NCBI GenBank assembly: GCA_032158295.1
Contig: CM063258.1
Location: forward strand, 6,528,583-6,592,582
Source: Pycnopodia helianthoides
Lineage: Eukaryota > Echinodermata > Asteroidea > Forcipulatida > Asteriidae
Direction of reading: 5' to 3'
DNA: 64,000 nucleotides
How positions within the stretch are numbered: the stretch's first letter is position 1; every line of letters begins with the position of its first letter. Below, in pieces: positions 22,419-34,537 of this stretch. A program made the translations under genes and the position numbers. Under the pieces are notes generated by a model, which saw nothing but the letters and a program-made list of their open reading frames with translations, made no database searches and was not told the origin of the DNA.

Positions 22419-22451
22419 TGACCTTGAGCGAATAGGTTCATCTCAAGGTCA
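22419..22451. promoter_or_regulatory. Everted pair of extended nuclear-receptor half-sites (TGACCTTGA ... TCAAGGTCA)
   Basis: TGACCTTGA at 22419-22427 and TCAAGGTCA at 22443-22451 are two perfect 9-bp sites pointing outward, 15 bp apart. An additional AGGTTCA lies between them. YCAAGGYCA is the established monomer site of NR5A (FTZ-F1/SF-1) proteins, and TCAAGGTCA is the extended half-site also favoured by NR6A and ERR. Position between NR6A1 and the suspected NR5A gene makes auto- or cross-regulation conceivable. Binding is unproven. Confidence 0.4.
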
Positions 22452-22747
22452 GTTGATTTGGATACAAAAATCGGCCTGCACATTCCAGCTCTCTCGTTTC
22501 CTTAAAGCGCCCTCTTGCGGTCTTTGATCACGGTTTTCGAGTAAAAAGTTTCCCTCGTCCCCCCAAACGCCTTACCAAAAGACTAACCAAGCAGTGCGAA
22601 GTGAGTATTCGCTGGGGTCCTAGGCTTGGTCTTTGATAATCTTTTTACCTAATTTGTCTGTATTGGTGGCAAATGGTATGCCTTTGTATCGGTTCAACGT
22701 GCTACGGCAGGCTTTATCTTCTTGCCTTTATAGAAAAATGTTCCATA

Positions 22748-23141
22748 TTAAAGGAACGTTACAGAATTGGTAAGAAAACAACTTGTAAAATATACTTTTT
22801 GATCACAGATTTACATAAAACTTACACGGTCTAATGATGATGATAGTAGAAAACATCCCTTGAAATATTTCTGTCTGAAATGTCATATTTGATGAGAAAT
22901 GAATAAACTAATTTTCCGATTGGAGTTTATCACTCAGTGAGCGTTTTATGTACTTGTTGAATCTATATGATTTCATGCAAATGTGTAATCGGCTTTTCAC
23001 TATTTTCTCGTGACCCAGATGGCCGATCGATCCCAAACTTCTACAGGTTTGTCAGTTTATGTATATGGTGGATCACATAAAGTGCTTACACTGCCAGCAA
23101 CTGTTTTGTTAGCAAAAACCAATTATGCAATGTTCCTTTAA
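22748..23141 (+). repeat. TTAA-flanked MITE, family C, copy 1
   Basis: Full length, about 394 bp, with TTAA at both edges. Left end TTAAAGGAACGTTACAG; right end complement TTAAAGGAACATTGCAT. Centre CACTCAGTGAGCG, with CGCTCAGTGAGCG in other copies. Shares GTCTAATGATGATGATAG and GATGGCCGATCGATC with the other C copies. Confidence 0.9.
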
Positions 23142-25172
23142 TTGATATTCAATTAGAAAGCTATTTATCTAAAATGTGTTCTTTTTTTATCTTTCTTTAT
23201 TCTCCTGTATACAATTTCCGTCATTGTTTCTCAGAAATTATTTCCGATACCAGCACAATGAATAAACTCATTATTGTCATTTGCCATAATCTCCTGCTCG
23301 ATTTGACAGCGTTTTCTGTTACCGCCCACAAAAAAACTGTGTTGTTTGTGCTGGTAGAAAAGGCACATCGACGAAAACAATTAACCTCTATAAATTTTCC
23401 TGAGCCGATCAGAAATTAATCAGACAAATTTATTGAAGACTGAGAAGTTAACACGTTTCCCCATTGAAGGCCACACAACCGAAGCTCCCAATCATAAAAT
23501 TCTACATTAAAAAAGATCAACATTTGTGTTTGTCTGTTTCTGTTTGACTCGTCTATTCTGCTTATCGAGGCCATCCCTCCCAGCCTCGATTTGAATTTTA
23601 TTGATTTGAATGATGAGATATTTAAAAAAATAAAAATAAATAAAAAAAAAAGTTGCTGCACCGCTGAGCTATAAAACAAGAAACTCGTAAAAAAAAAATA
23701 ATAAAAAAAAAACATTTAACAATCCAACAGACGGGGAGAATTTGAGTCAGGATTTCAAAGTTTGTTGTGTTGTTAATAATAATGATGTTTCGAAACCCAC
23801 GCCACTCGCAAACCACAAGACAAGTCATGAAAACCACACGCACTCACAAATCTAAAGTCGGTTTTGTGTGTCTCCTGATCGATGCAAATCATTTATTTAC
23901 AGACTAAAAACCGGGAGATGTATTTCATTTTGTTTTCAACGCACGCAAGCCCCCACTCCGCAGAAACCGTGATTCGGGGGGGGGGGGCAAACAGATGCGC
24001 CTGTGTGCGGGGGAGAGAAAAGTACACGCGACCCGGGCAAGCACGTGGCTCGGCTATTCGACCAATTTCCGTTGTTGTTATGGTCTTTACCACAGTCGCA
24101 AGCACCGTTGCATAGCAATTTTACATATAAAGAAAAAATACAAGAATTCATTGAATTAGTCATTATTGTTGTGCGGTGGTAATAAGTTAGTTGTGTTTAT
24201 TTCCGAGTTGAAGTTGGGCAGTCATCCTAAGGCGCTTAATCTGATTTAATTTTGGCGATGGATCGAGTAAATCACTGTGACACCGTCCCCTGGACTTGAA
24301 GTCAATTTTGACAAACACAGGAGGGACGGACAGACCATGGAGGTAGACAGACTGTGTACAATTAGTCCCCCCCCCCCCCACCACCATCACAGCCGCTACT
24401 GGTCTTACGTAACATCTCCAATCGCATGATAACCTGAGAACCGAGAAACTGTTAAATATTAGCCATTTATTATTCCCAACTTCATGACACAACGTGACAT
24501 ACCAGTGAGTAAAGGTTTTATTTGTGATGCGATCAAGCTAAATAAGTTTTTTTGTCGACCCTTGTCAACTTTTAAAAAAATCTATTTGAAAGAAGTACAA
24601 TCTCAGATTTAAGGATATGAAAACCCCGTGTTGATACCACCTTGGATTCAAAAGTTATGGAAGTCAAAACACCAAGAGATGTATAGAAATGTACACCCCT
24701 GTCAACCTATTTTGGCCCGTTATTCAATAATGCACTTACCGACAAACGACTCATTTGGCTTAATCGCTTCACATTTTAGTGAAAAGGAGGTACACATGTT
24801 CACACATTTTGTTTTAAACAATGTGATGATTTTGTTCAAACTCCTTCCGATAGCAGATGTCTAGCAGAAAACCATGACGAGAAAATGTCAGAAAATCTAC
24901 AACCAAGTGATTGTGAGTGAAATAAACCGTTTGCCTCTCTGTGTTGTTGGGGCTTCTTTTGTTTTGTTTTATCCTTAAAGGATCTTCCTTTTTTCAAAAA
25001 GGCAGGACCCTAAACATAATTTAATTTTTATTTTGCCTAACCCCTCATGATCTACACTCTAGGGTTATGGTGAGGGGTTAGGATTAGGAAAATACATTAG
25101 GAGTCTCTGAACTTAGGGGTGTCAGAACATAGGTATGCAACCTTACGAAAAGTTTCTGATATATGCCATCTA
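23142..25172. other. Intergenic, no gene recognised
   Basis: Contains A-rich tracts (23625-23712), a poly(G) run at 23978-23987, a poly(C) run at 24366-24379 and a perfect 12-bp stem-loop at 25036-25082. Small frames on both strands near 23880-24160 are mutual shadows over a GC-richer patch and have no domain. Confidence 0.6.
25036..25082. other. Perfect 12-bp stem-loop
   Basis: CCTAACCCCTCA (25036-25047) pairs exactly with TGAGGGGTTAGG (25071-25082) across a 23-nt loop. It is not followed by a gene end that I can see, so a terminator-like or histone-like role is not claimed. Confidence 0.5.
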
Positions 25173-25566
25173 TTAAAGGAACATTACAGAATTGGTAAGA
25201 AAAAAACTTGTAAAATATACTTTTTGATCACAGATTTACATAAAACTTACACGGTCTAATGATGATGATAGTAGAAAACATCCCTTGAAATATTTCTGTC
25301 TGAAATGCCATATTTGATGAGAAATGAATAAACTAATTTTCCGATTGGAGTTTATCGCTCAGTGAGCGTTTTATTCATGTGTTGAATCTATATGATTTCA
25401 TGCAAATGTGTAATCGGTTTTTCACTATTTTCTCGTGACCCAGATGGCCGATCGATCTCAAACTTCTACAGGTTTGTCAGTTTATGTATATGGTGGATTA
25501 CATAAAGTGCTTACACTGCCAGCAACTGTTTTGTTAGCAAAAATCAATTCTGTAATGTTCCTTTAA
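25173..25566 (+). repeat. TTAA-flanked MITE, family C, copy 2
   Basis: Full-length copy, 394 bp, TTAA on both sides. Left end TTAAAGGAACATTACAGAA; right end the complement of the same motif. The central palindrome CGCTCAGTGAGCG is perfect. Confidence 0.92.
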
Positions 25567-26074
25567 AATGACCACTTGAAACACCGTACGCTGCAGGCCT
25601 TTACAAATGTTACTAACCCCAAAGGTTTCTTATTCAAAACAACCTAACATCATAACTTTTCCCTCGTGAATCAAAAAACCCCAAAATGTTGCAAGAAATT
25701 CCAAGTTCTTATTATCCAGTCCAAGAATCATCCGTCGTCGGAAGCCGAAAAGTTGAAAGTCATTGTGTTAACTACCTCTAGGGAGAAACTAATTAATCGA
25801 TTAACCGAACCCGGTAAACAAACTAGAGCGAGTTCAGTACATCTATAAATAACGAATTGCATCCTTCGACTCTACGGCGCTTCGGTTACGGAGTGAGTTA
25901 TGAAAGCAATCTATAAGGCATTACTTATGCTGCCACAATCGGCTAATTTTAATTAACAGTGAAATGTTAATTGGAGCTAACTTTAGTTGATGCTCACTTG
26001 CAAGGTTACACTGTAAACTGAACTGTATGAGCATTTATTTTATGAGATTGATACCTTTTTTTTTAAATGTTTTA
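25567..26074. other. Spacer between C copies 2 and 3
   Basis: About 500 bp of unique AT-rich DNA. A 60-codon frame at 25666-25848 has no recognisable domain. Confidence 0.6.
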
Positions 26075-26469
26075 TTAAAGGAACGTTTACAGAGTTGGTA
26101 AGAAAAAAACTTGTAAAATATACTTTTTGATCACAGATTTACATAAAACTTACACGGTCTAATGATGATGATAGTAGAAAACATCCCTTGAAATATTTCT
26201 GTCTGAAATGCCATGTTTGATGAGAAATGAATAAACTAATTTTCCGATTGGAGTTTATCGCTCAGTGAGCGTTTTATTCGTATGTTGAATCTATATGATT
26301 TCATGCAAATGTGTAATCGGTATTTCACTATTTGCTCGTGACCCAGATGGCCGATCGATCTCAAACTTCTACAGGTTTGTCAGTTCATGTTTATGGTGGA
26401 TTACATTAAGTGCTTACACTGCCAGCAACTCTTTTGTTAGCAAAAACCAATTCCGTAATGTTCCTTTAA
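26075..26469 (+). repeat. TTAA-flanked MITE, family C, copy 3
   Basis: Full-length copy, same orientation as copies 1, 2 and 4, with CGCTCAGTGAGCG at the centre and TTAA at both edges. An 85-codon frame crosses it; the equivalent frames are not maintained in the other copies. Confidence 0.92.
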
Positions 26470-26713
26470 GTTCACTTGTAAAACGTTATACTCTGATAGT
26501 TCAGCTTGTTGTGCTTACGGTGTCCTCAGTTTCTGTAAAAAAATTGTTGTGAGACTGCACAGAAAATGTTCAAACAGATTGTCACACACAGCTGCCCATT
26601 ATTTGAATCCCTGTGGGCACATCTATTGGCTTTTGTTGTTGTTTGTTTGTTGATGTGTGGGGTGTTTGTTTGTTTGTTTATTTGTTGTTGTTTTCCCCCT
26701 TTATCCCTGTAAC

Positions 26714-26967
26714 TTAAAGGAACATTACAGAACTGGAAAATAATAACCTTGTAAAATATACTTTTTATCACAGATTTACATAAAACTTACACGGTCTAAT
26801 TATGATGATAGTAGAAAACATCCCTTGAAGTATTTCTGTCTGAAATGCCATATCGATCTCAAACTTCTACAGGTTTGTCAGTTTATGTATATGGTGGATT
26901 ACATAAAGTGCTTACACTGCCAGCAACTGTTTTGTTAGCAACAACCAATTCTGTAATGTTCCTTTAA
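26714..26967 (+). repeat. TTAA-flanked MITE, family C, copy 4 (internally deleted)
   Basis: Both ends and TTAA edges are intact, but the middle is missing. After GTCTGAAATGCCATAT it jumps directly to CGATCTCAAACTTCTAC, losing about 140 bp including the central palindrome. Confidence 0.9.
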
Positions 26968-27710
26968 CTTCGCCCCCTATTGACTGTTAACACAGAGTTC
27001 CTTGCGGAACATCCCTATCGTTAAAATTCCCCTGTGGAGACCTCTAGTTCCTATTGTCTTCGGACTCCATTTAGGTAGAGTGAATGTTTATTTTTTAAAA
27101 ACACCATTGTTCAATGAAGAAACCCTCATCGGGGTACCACTAGAACAACGAAAAACCTTGTTCCATTGTTTAAAGTACCCAGTGAGTTGGTGTGTTGTCG
27201 TACCCACGGTCGAGGATCGGGGACCCTCCCTATTGTCCCCCTTTCGTTTGTGATGCAGGCCTACTTCAACTTCTGGGCAACAGCTCCCAATGGTTTTGTA
27301 CATACTTTTTTAACTGGGGACCTTTGACCAACCAGGGATCCCTACTGCCCGTAGCCTTGATTGCAAGGCTGTGTAACAGTTTGCTTACTATAAAGCTAAA
27401 AATGTGCATAACCACAGCCGCACGAATGCGATGCCCGAATGAAATGCAACTCCTGTTCCGGTCCCCCCCCCGACTGTCTTTAAACAGCACACCACGCTCT
27501 CACCCAAGGAAGCACACAAACGCTCGTTTCCACAGTGGTTTTAGTATCATTGCTCTATGGTTTTAGCTAGAGTACTTGTCTACACAGCCTACACAGCCTT
27601 GATATCAAGGCTGCCCGACGATATAGGGGCAGAGGGTAACCCCTACCCAATATTCCCCTACTTTAACACACTATTTTCCTCTTGCACAGAAGTACCCCCC
27701 CCCCCATTAT

Positions 27711-27985
27711 GATAAATAAATAAAACAAATACAATAAATAACATTAAATAAATAAATAAAATGAATAAATGAAATGATTAAATGAATAAAATAAATAATG
27801 AAATAAATAAATAAATAATCAAAATAAATAAACAAATAAACAAATAAATGTAATAAATAAATAAATACATAGGGATATACATATATATATAAATAAATAA
27901 ATAAACAAATAAATGTAATAAATAAATAAATACATAGGGATATACATATATATAAATAAATAAATAAACAAAATAAGTTAAACAA
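27711..27985. repeat. AAAT-rich tract with tandemly duplicated ~66-bp unit
   Basis: Runs of AAAT, AAAC and AATG. A unit with ACAAATAAATGTAATAAATA, then TACATAGGGATATACATATA, occurs twice in tandem (about 27838-27890 and 27903-27955). The 154- and 70-codon reverse-strand frames are Tyr/Phe/Ile/Leu low-complexity products of this tract. Confidence 0.85.
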
Positions 27986-29567
27986 AACACAAAAATTCAC
28001 CTCAACAAACAAAAAAACCCAACAAACAAACAAACCAACCTCTGAAGAATTACTTAGATTCCAAGCACATAATGAAGACACAGTAGAAGAGGGGGTACCA
28101 CCATGCCACACACGAGCACCAAATGTTATGTTACACATTAATGTTACGCACCAATGTTGTAGGTCCAACACCTGTGACCTTTGACACTCTAGTCATGACT
28201 CCATTCATTACCAAGGGACGGTCAGAATGCAGATTTGAAATTTCGGGAAATCGCAGGAGCTCCCCACCCCACACCAATTCCAATCTTGTTAATTTCTGGA
28301 AACATTCTTTAAAGTTATTCTGACCACCAAAAAAAAAGAGAAATTCACGGTGGAATATTTATCGTCAACCATGTCCCAGTCAGCCTTGGTTGGTACTTTC
28401 CTACCCTTACAAAATTGAATTAATTTTAGGGACGCTGGTAACAGGAGATGACAAAAAAAATGAGGGTACGCCATTTAGGACAGTGGTCATTCTGTGCTAA
28501 GTGACCCATGTCGTTACAACTTCCATCCCTTTCGCTGGTAACAAGTATAAAGCTCAAGTATGCCAATAAAGACAGGGTCAGGCTTTTGGAGGGAAAGCGA
28601 TAATTGAATTGCAAAATTTGTAAAATTTTCATGGTTTGAATTGTGAGATGTTGTAAATAAGTTCTCATTTATTTGTTATAGTTATTTATAATTAATTTTT
28701 GAAATACACGGGCAGTCTCATGTTGTTGTTGTGTTTTTTTTTGGTTTGGGGTTTTTTTTTTTACTTAGGAAATTATGGTTCCCACTGTAAAATGTTCCGT
28801 TTTGTCAAGGACTTTGAGCAATTGATTTAGCACATTCCACAGTTTCCCTTAGAATCTTAAGCATTAATTAGTTTCCTAATACAAACAAAAAATCACAACA
28901 ACTTTATTATACTTGGGTCTAAGGGGACAGTAATTTCTCCAACAATTTAAGACTCTGTTTGACAGTTGCGCATACTGTGCTTATTCGTGCTTTTTTTTGG
29001 GGGGGGGGGGGGTGGGGGGGTTACGAAACCAAGGATTTCCTCCAAATCAAACTGAGTGTGCCAAGTGGTGACATCATATTTTGTCTTTCAACCAATCGTA
29101 GGGAAAGCCGAGTGCTCAACCGACCTACTTGTCTATGAGAGCGAATGTCCCGCCCCGTGCGGGGCAGTTTGTGCATCCGCGGGGCACAAGCACCCGTAAT
29201 GTGCCGCTAGCAACCCGTGTGCTTCCCCCCGATAAGAATTGCCTGGACTTCCCGTCACACTATGATATGACCCGGAAAACATAATAGGTTTGTCGACCCC
29301 AAACTACCCCCCCCCCACCACCACCACCACCACCATCATCACAGAAACCAAGCTGTCCAGTCTATAGCGACTTTTGAAGACAGTTGCATATCAGCTGCCG
29401 TCAGTATCTATTTTCAGTTGCTGGTATACTTTCTAGAACGTTTTTTTTAAAGGCATATATGCGTCACGACGTATGAAGCCCAATTCCTCGCTTTTTTCTA
29501 TGGCACAACCATGCACGTTTATTACTTGGTTGGGTTCTTCCATGGTGAAAGGGGGAGTGTTCATCAC

Positions 29568-29755
29568 CCTACCCCTATACACCTAACCCTTCCCCTCACC
29601 CTACCCCTCACCCTACCCCTCACCCTACCTCTAACCCTACCCCAACCCCTACCCCAACCCCTACCCCTCCCCTACCCGTACCCCTAACCCTAACCCTACC
29701 CCTAACCCTCACCAAACCACAAACCCTCACCCTCACCCCCTCCCCCCTCCTTTCC
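29568..29755 (+). repeat. Degenerate telomere-like CCCTA repeat (interstitial)
   Basis: A C-rich strand of CCCTACCCCT, CACCCTA, CCCCTAACCCTAACCCTA and variants for about 190 bp. CCCTAA is the complement of the metazoan telomere unit TTAGGG. Perfect units are few (around 29685-29697), so it is either a decayed interstitial telomeric sequence or an independent C-rich minisatellite. Confidence 0.7.
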
Positions 29756-29775
29756 AGTCACCCTGACCGTCTCGT

Positions 29776-29890
29776 GGTTGTGGCTTCATATGTATGAAGC
29801 CACAACCATGGTGGTTGGCTTCATACGTATGAAGCCACACAACCGTGGTTGTGCGTGGTTGTGGCTTAATACCTATGAAGCCACACAACC
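29776..29890. repeat. Three tandem palindromes with GGTTGTGGCTTCATA arms
   Basis: A 32-bp palindrome at 29776-29807 has perfect 15-bp arms around a TG centre. Related palindromes lie at 29814-29844 and 29857-29890 with small changes. A further single arm follows near 29910-29922. All share TATGAAGCCAC. The element abuts the telomere-like tract. Confidence 0.85.
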
Positions 29891-30248
29891 ACGCCATTGT
29901 AACGTGCATGGTTGTGGCTCGAAATTGGGCTTCACACGTCGGTTCGTATCTCTCGTTTTTTTTAAGGGAACTGTAGGTACAATGGAAATAAAAAATGACC
30001 TCACGAAAGAGTGAACCATTTTTCGATGCAACAGCTGTAACTAGTTTACAGCAAATTATGCTATGAGGATTTAGGTAGGGTCTGTAAGCTTTTGTATTAG
30101 GTGAGGGTAATGTAAACACAATGTAGGGCCCCTATAGAAATGTTTAGTTTCCAATCTATTATTGCCAATTTATTCTGATTTTTTTTTGTTTTGCAGAAAA
30201 TATCTTTAATGTCCGTATCGGTTATTTTACAGTGCACGTCCCAGCCCC

Positions 30249-30293
30249 CAAACAAACAAACAAACAAACAAACAAACAAACAAACAAACAAAC
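30249..30293. repeat. (CAAA)n microsatellite
   Basis: About eleven perfect CAAA units. Open frames on both strands here are artefacts. Confidence 0.95.
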
Positions 30294-30493
30294 AACACAA
30301 CAGATCAAAAACGAACAAACAAGCAAATAAAACCAAAGAAACACATAAATGCCCAGTTGTACGCAAACGCAGCTTAACACTCTGCTTTTCACCGTTCGAG
30401 TTTCATGAACTAAGAAATTGAATCTAGCAAAGGTTTACGGTAACACCACGCAAAACATCTCTCCTTTGAGTTGCGATGGTTCCGTAAAGAACT

Positions 30494-30872
30494 GGGCCCA
30501 ATTTCATTGAGCTGCTTCAGCACTAAAAGTTGCTAAGCACAACAAAATTGTGCTTACCAGGATAAGGTTACCAGCCAAAATAACATGTCACATGCACCAT
30601 TTCCGACCGGTATCCTGTTAATTTTTGCCGCAGCACAAAATTTGTAAGCAATATTTTCTGCTTAAGCAGCTCTATTCAGGGCCCAATTTCATAGAGCTGC
30701 TTAAGCTGAAAATATTACTTAAAAACATTCTGCTAAGCAACAATAAGCAGGATACCAGTCACAGATGCTACATGTGAAATGGTATTTTAGCTGGTAACCT
30801 TGTTTTCTGGTAAGCATAATTTTGTTGTGCTTAGCCTGTTTTGTGCTGAAGCAGCTCTGTGAAATTGGGCCC
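30494..30872. repeat. GGGCCC-ended MITE, family D, copies 4a/4b head-to-head
   Basis: 30494-30678 is a plus-oriented D element lacking the last part of its right end. 30679-30872 is a reverse-oriented one, starting GGGCCCAATTTCATAGAGCT and ending AAATTGGGCCC. The outer edges carry CTG on both sides, so the pair may have inserted as one composite. Confidence 0.75.
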
Positions 30873-31418
30873 TGTATGGGGTGGTGTAACAATAACAAGT
30901 CGACGTTTCGATCGGTATGCCCTGATTGTCTTCAAGAGATTTCACATCGCTGTGAGAAACGTTCCCCTTTAAACGGGGTAAACTTTATATAGTCATTACA
31001 TTATCTAGCTTACTGGAATTCGTCATCTTCCGTTTCAGTAATTCCAGTGTTAATACTTCTACACAGAAGTCTCGATCGTTGCGTGCAACCAATAAACCAA
31101 GCATACGCGTTGTGATTGTGTGTTTAATTACCGCCTAATACCTTTGCCGCTTTCAAATGATCTCCCAATCCGACCCCCCCCCCCCACACACACACACACA
31201 CACTCCTCCATTCTAAAGTTAAACTTGATATTTAGTCATACCAGGCAATTATTATCTAGTTAAAGACGTGTTTACTTTTTGTCAAAAGCGTGTCATACAC
31301 AATAACCAGATATAGACTGATATGAGAGTATTTTTGTTGTTGAAACCGTTGAGCTATACAGCCCCGTGTTAAATACAAGTGTTGATCTTTCCCGTGTCGA
31401 TGAAATGCAAAACATCAT

Positions 31419-31545
31419 GGCCGCGTCCGAATTGGCGGCTTACGGCTACGGCTACAGCTACGGCTGTCAACAACATGCGTTGAAGTACAAGACGTCCTTA
31501 GCAACAGTCGTAGATGAAGCCGTAGCCGCCAGTTCGGACACGGCC
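31419..31545. repeat. Inverted-repeat element H, copy 1
   Basis: Ends GGCCGCGTCCGAATTGGCGG and the near complement CCGCCAGTTCGGACACGGCC. Inside, TACGGCTACGGCTACAGCTA pairs with GAAGCCGTAGCCGCC. About 127 bp, GC-rich compared with its surroundings. A related element lies at 42103-42242. Confidence 0.8.
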
Positions 31546-34537
31546 TTATGACTCAGATGTGTCAATACTATCGAGAATGGACTTTCATAATAATAGTGTC
31601 CAAGTTTTCTTCAATTCAAATCAAAGGTACCCAAAAACGAGGATGAAAGGGCAACATATAGACCATTCTTTTGCAACGTCACAGCCCAAGTTTTTGCCAA
31701 CCAAGGTTGGAAAACTATGGGAAGCCATAAATGCAAAGCAAAAATGGGTAGCCACAGTTTGTAACAATGTTACACAAATATTTAAAAAAAAAACTGTTGA
31801 ATTTGTTGGAAACAAAGCAACCAATCATAAGATGTATATTTTTGTTATTGAAAGGTTGCTGAAATGTTGAATTTGGTCACAACATCTGTACCCGCGATGA
31901 ATGTTTTACTAACATTCGGCCCCATGCCAACCAGTTGATCAACAAAACAAAGGTCTATAGTCTGATCCTGTTTTGGGAATCATGAATACAAATCATTGTT
32001 GCTGTAGAGAATACAGGGAACCAGACAATGATGGTTGCATCGCAGCCTGATACTTCACCCCTTGTATTATTTCCAAAGCAGTTCTAAAGAGGCCATGCTG
32101 CTTTACCTTCTAACCTCACTTTCGTTACGTTGATTTGGATTGAAGGAAGTCAAGGTGGCAGCACCACGGTCCCGAACTGTGTCACTATTATTTACAATAG
32201 CTCTGTGTTTACCAGTGCATTATTGTGGTAACCTCCCTTTTGAGGGGAGGGGCAATGTGCAAGAGGGGGAGGGTGTTCTCGATGGCCATTAATAAAAATG
32301 CAATTGGGTCAGTATTATATCCTGACTACGAACCCGATCAACAAAGGATCCCGCAATCATTACTTTCTCATAAAATCGACGAATACAGTGCTGAAGGTTA
32401 CACTAATTTTCCTACAGGAAAAAAACCCTAATCAGGCGATCGATCTTTTTTATTCATTTGTACAGATCTGTATTGTTCTATAAATAATACGAGATAAATC
32501 AAGCTGAAGGGTTAGGTATATAGAAAAAAATCAGTTCTGGAAAGAATAATATTTTTCCAATACTTGAATGTCAAACTGATTTATCATAGAGAGATAATTG
32601 GAAATATATATTTTTTAAAGCACAAACCGTGGATCGGTATAGGTTTTTTGTTTGTTTGCAATTCCTCATTTGGCACTTGGTGCGATTCACATCTTTACGT
32701 CCACAAATAAAGACAATGTAAAAAAAAATAGAAAACAGAACATCACAAAAAGGGGAAATTCAGAGATGCTAGAATGGAACAAGGAAGAACGTCCTTAAAC
32801 AAACTGAAAAAAATATGTATATATTTATTCATAAATTTTTATTAACTTGCTGGAGGGATGTTATCCCAACTTCAACTTGTATTTATATTCATTTAACAGA
32901 TGGCCTTTATTAATATACAGAGGCATGAAATGAAACATTTTTTGAATGCATACAATTCTTAGTTTTTACAAGGGATTTATTAATCAATACCTATACAATG
33001 TTCTGCCTAAGTCAACAAGACAGACATTACCCCAAAAATTACCCAATGGACCGACGATTAATGTTATATGATTTCAAAAACAATACCATCAACGTTTTCT
33101 TACACAAAATAATTGTCTGTAACATAACATGTTTTCTACTTTTGTTATCAAAACGCCGCAATGTTCCTTCTCTTTCAAGATGTGATGAATCGATTTTTAT
33201 TTTTTGAACTGCATATGTTTTGTTTATTTTTTACGAAACAATCAATCCAGCTTGGGTTTCTCAAGCAAACTTTCATAGAAACCCAATATAAATTTTCCCA
33301 CAAAATGACCAAATCAGTGTAGTGTTTTTTTGTAGCCAGTATGTATGTTTTATCATGTTGCATGTTTTATTGTTTCCCGTGTGGACTTTCTGTTTCGGGA
33401 ATTTTTTGGGTAGATAGTTTCATGTTTAAGGGGGGAAAAAAATTATAATAATAAATAGCCTAAATAAATGCTTTCAAGGTTTTGACGAGTTTATGCAAGT
33501 TTGGGTCACATGAGCGTGCGGGGAGGTCATGTAACCTGAGTTTCATGTCAAAACGTCAGTGGTTTTTATTATTGTAAAAAAGTTTCATCTTCCAAACTGA
33601 TGAGATTTTAAGTACAAGACGATCGTCGTGTGACATCAGACACTTTCATAGTTCTGAAAGATAAAAAAAAGGAAGGATGCTTCAGATCCCACTTACAATC
33701 CCCACCCGGGAGCTATTTCATTTCTATGTGGGTTAAAGATAGGTATGAAGATGCGTTGTGATGGGATTTCAAGTGGCAGAAACGGGATAGCCCTTTCTCC
33801 ATCTTCAGTAGAGGTGACTCTTTACCCTAAACGAAACCACCCCCCCCCCCTACACCACCATCTCCCAAACAATAAAGTAACTCACTTCCTGGCCAGGTTA
33901 ACCAGCGTGAATAATCAGCCGAACCAGTTGAATAGTTGGAGGAGGTGATCGCATTGCATAGATGACATTGGCTGTGGGGGACGCAAACCGACGCCAAAAG
34001 TACAGTGAATTGTGTTGAGTGTGTCGGAATACTCGACTCGACTTCCTTTCAGCGCCCAGCCCTCGTCATCTTGCAGGGGCATCTGTCATATTTAATTTCG
34101 GGTTTCAAGTTCGTGCGCTGAGTGGCTGTATTTTATATATTGTGTGTTTCACCGAGCGAGCTGGGCAGCGGGTGTTAGTAATGGGAAAGTGGACAAGTGT
34201 CACGTGCGATCTTAATCCATTATACAATTGCTCGGTTTGTCATTAGTGATTTCCCACCAGTTATACAAGCTTTACGGATACGTTTTAAATAGACCTGTGA
34301 CATTTTGCTGTAGTTTCTTGGTTTTTTTTTAAATTGATTATCACTTTTTTTGTATAAATGTTGAACTGTATTTATTTGATTGTTGTTGTTTTTTTAAAGA
34401 AAGTAACACTAAATATTTAGTTTTGTTATTTAAAATGTTAGTTTTACCATGAATTTCCTTTTGTTATATTCCTCTGAAAATTCTAGAAACCTACAAGGAC
34501 AAATAACTTACCTATTTTGCAGTATATCGTAAATTTC

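Larger units (their letters stand above)
21406..22747. other. Intergenic, including dispersed repeat M copy 2 and a nuclear-receptor half-site pair
   Basis: From about 21900 to 22310 the sequence resembles the repeat at 2458-3050 in reverse and contains the hairpin around 22131-22173. The half-site pair at 22419-22451 is annotated separately. No coding exon is supported. Confidence 0.6.
26968..30493. other. Intergenic with dense low-complexity DNA
   Basis: Holds a GTACCAC-rich unique stretch (27000-27600), the AAAT/ATAC tract 27711-27985, a repeat-K fragment near 28030-28110, poly(G) at 28999-29011, poly(C) then CCA repeats at 29308-29335, a telomere-like CCCTA tract 29568-29755, palindromes 29776-29890 and (CAAA)n at 30249-30293. 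I do not accept any coding exon. Confidence 0.65.

Noticed and set aside
27707..28171. 154-codon reverse-strand frame rich in Phe, Tyr, Ile and Leu
   Set aside because: Translation of AAAT-rich low-complexity DNA, not a membrane protein gene.
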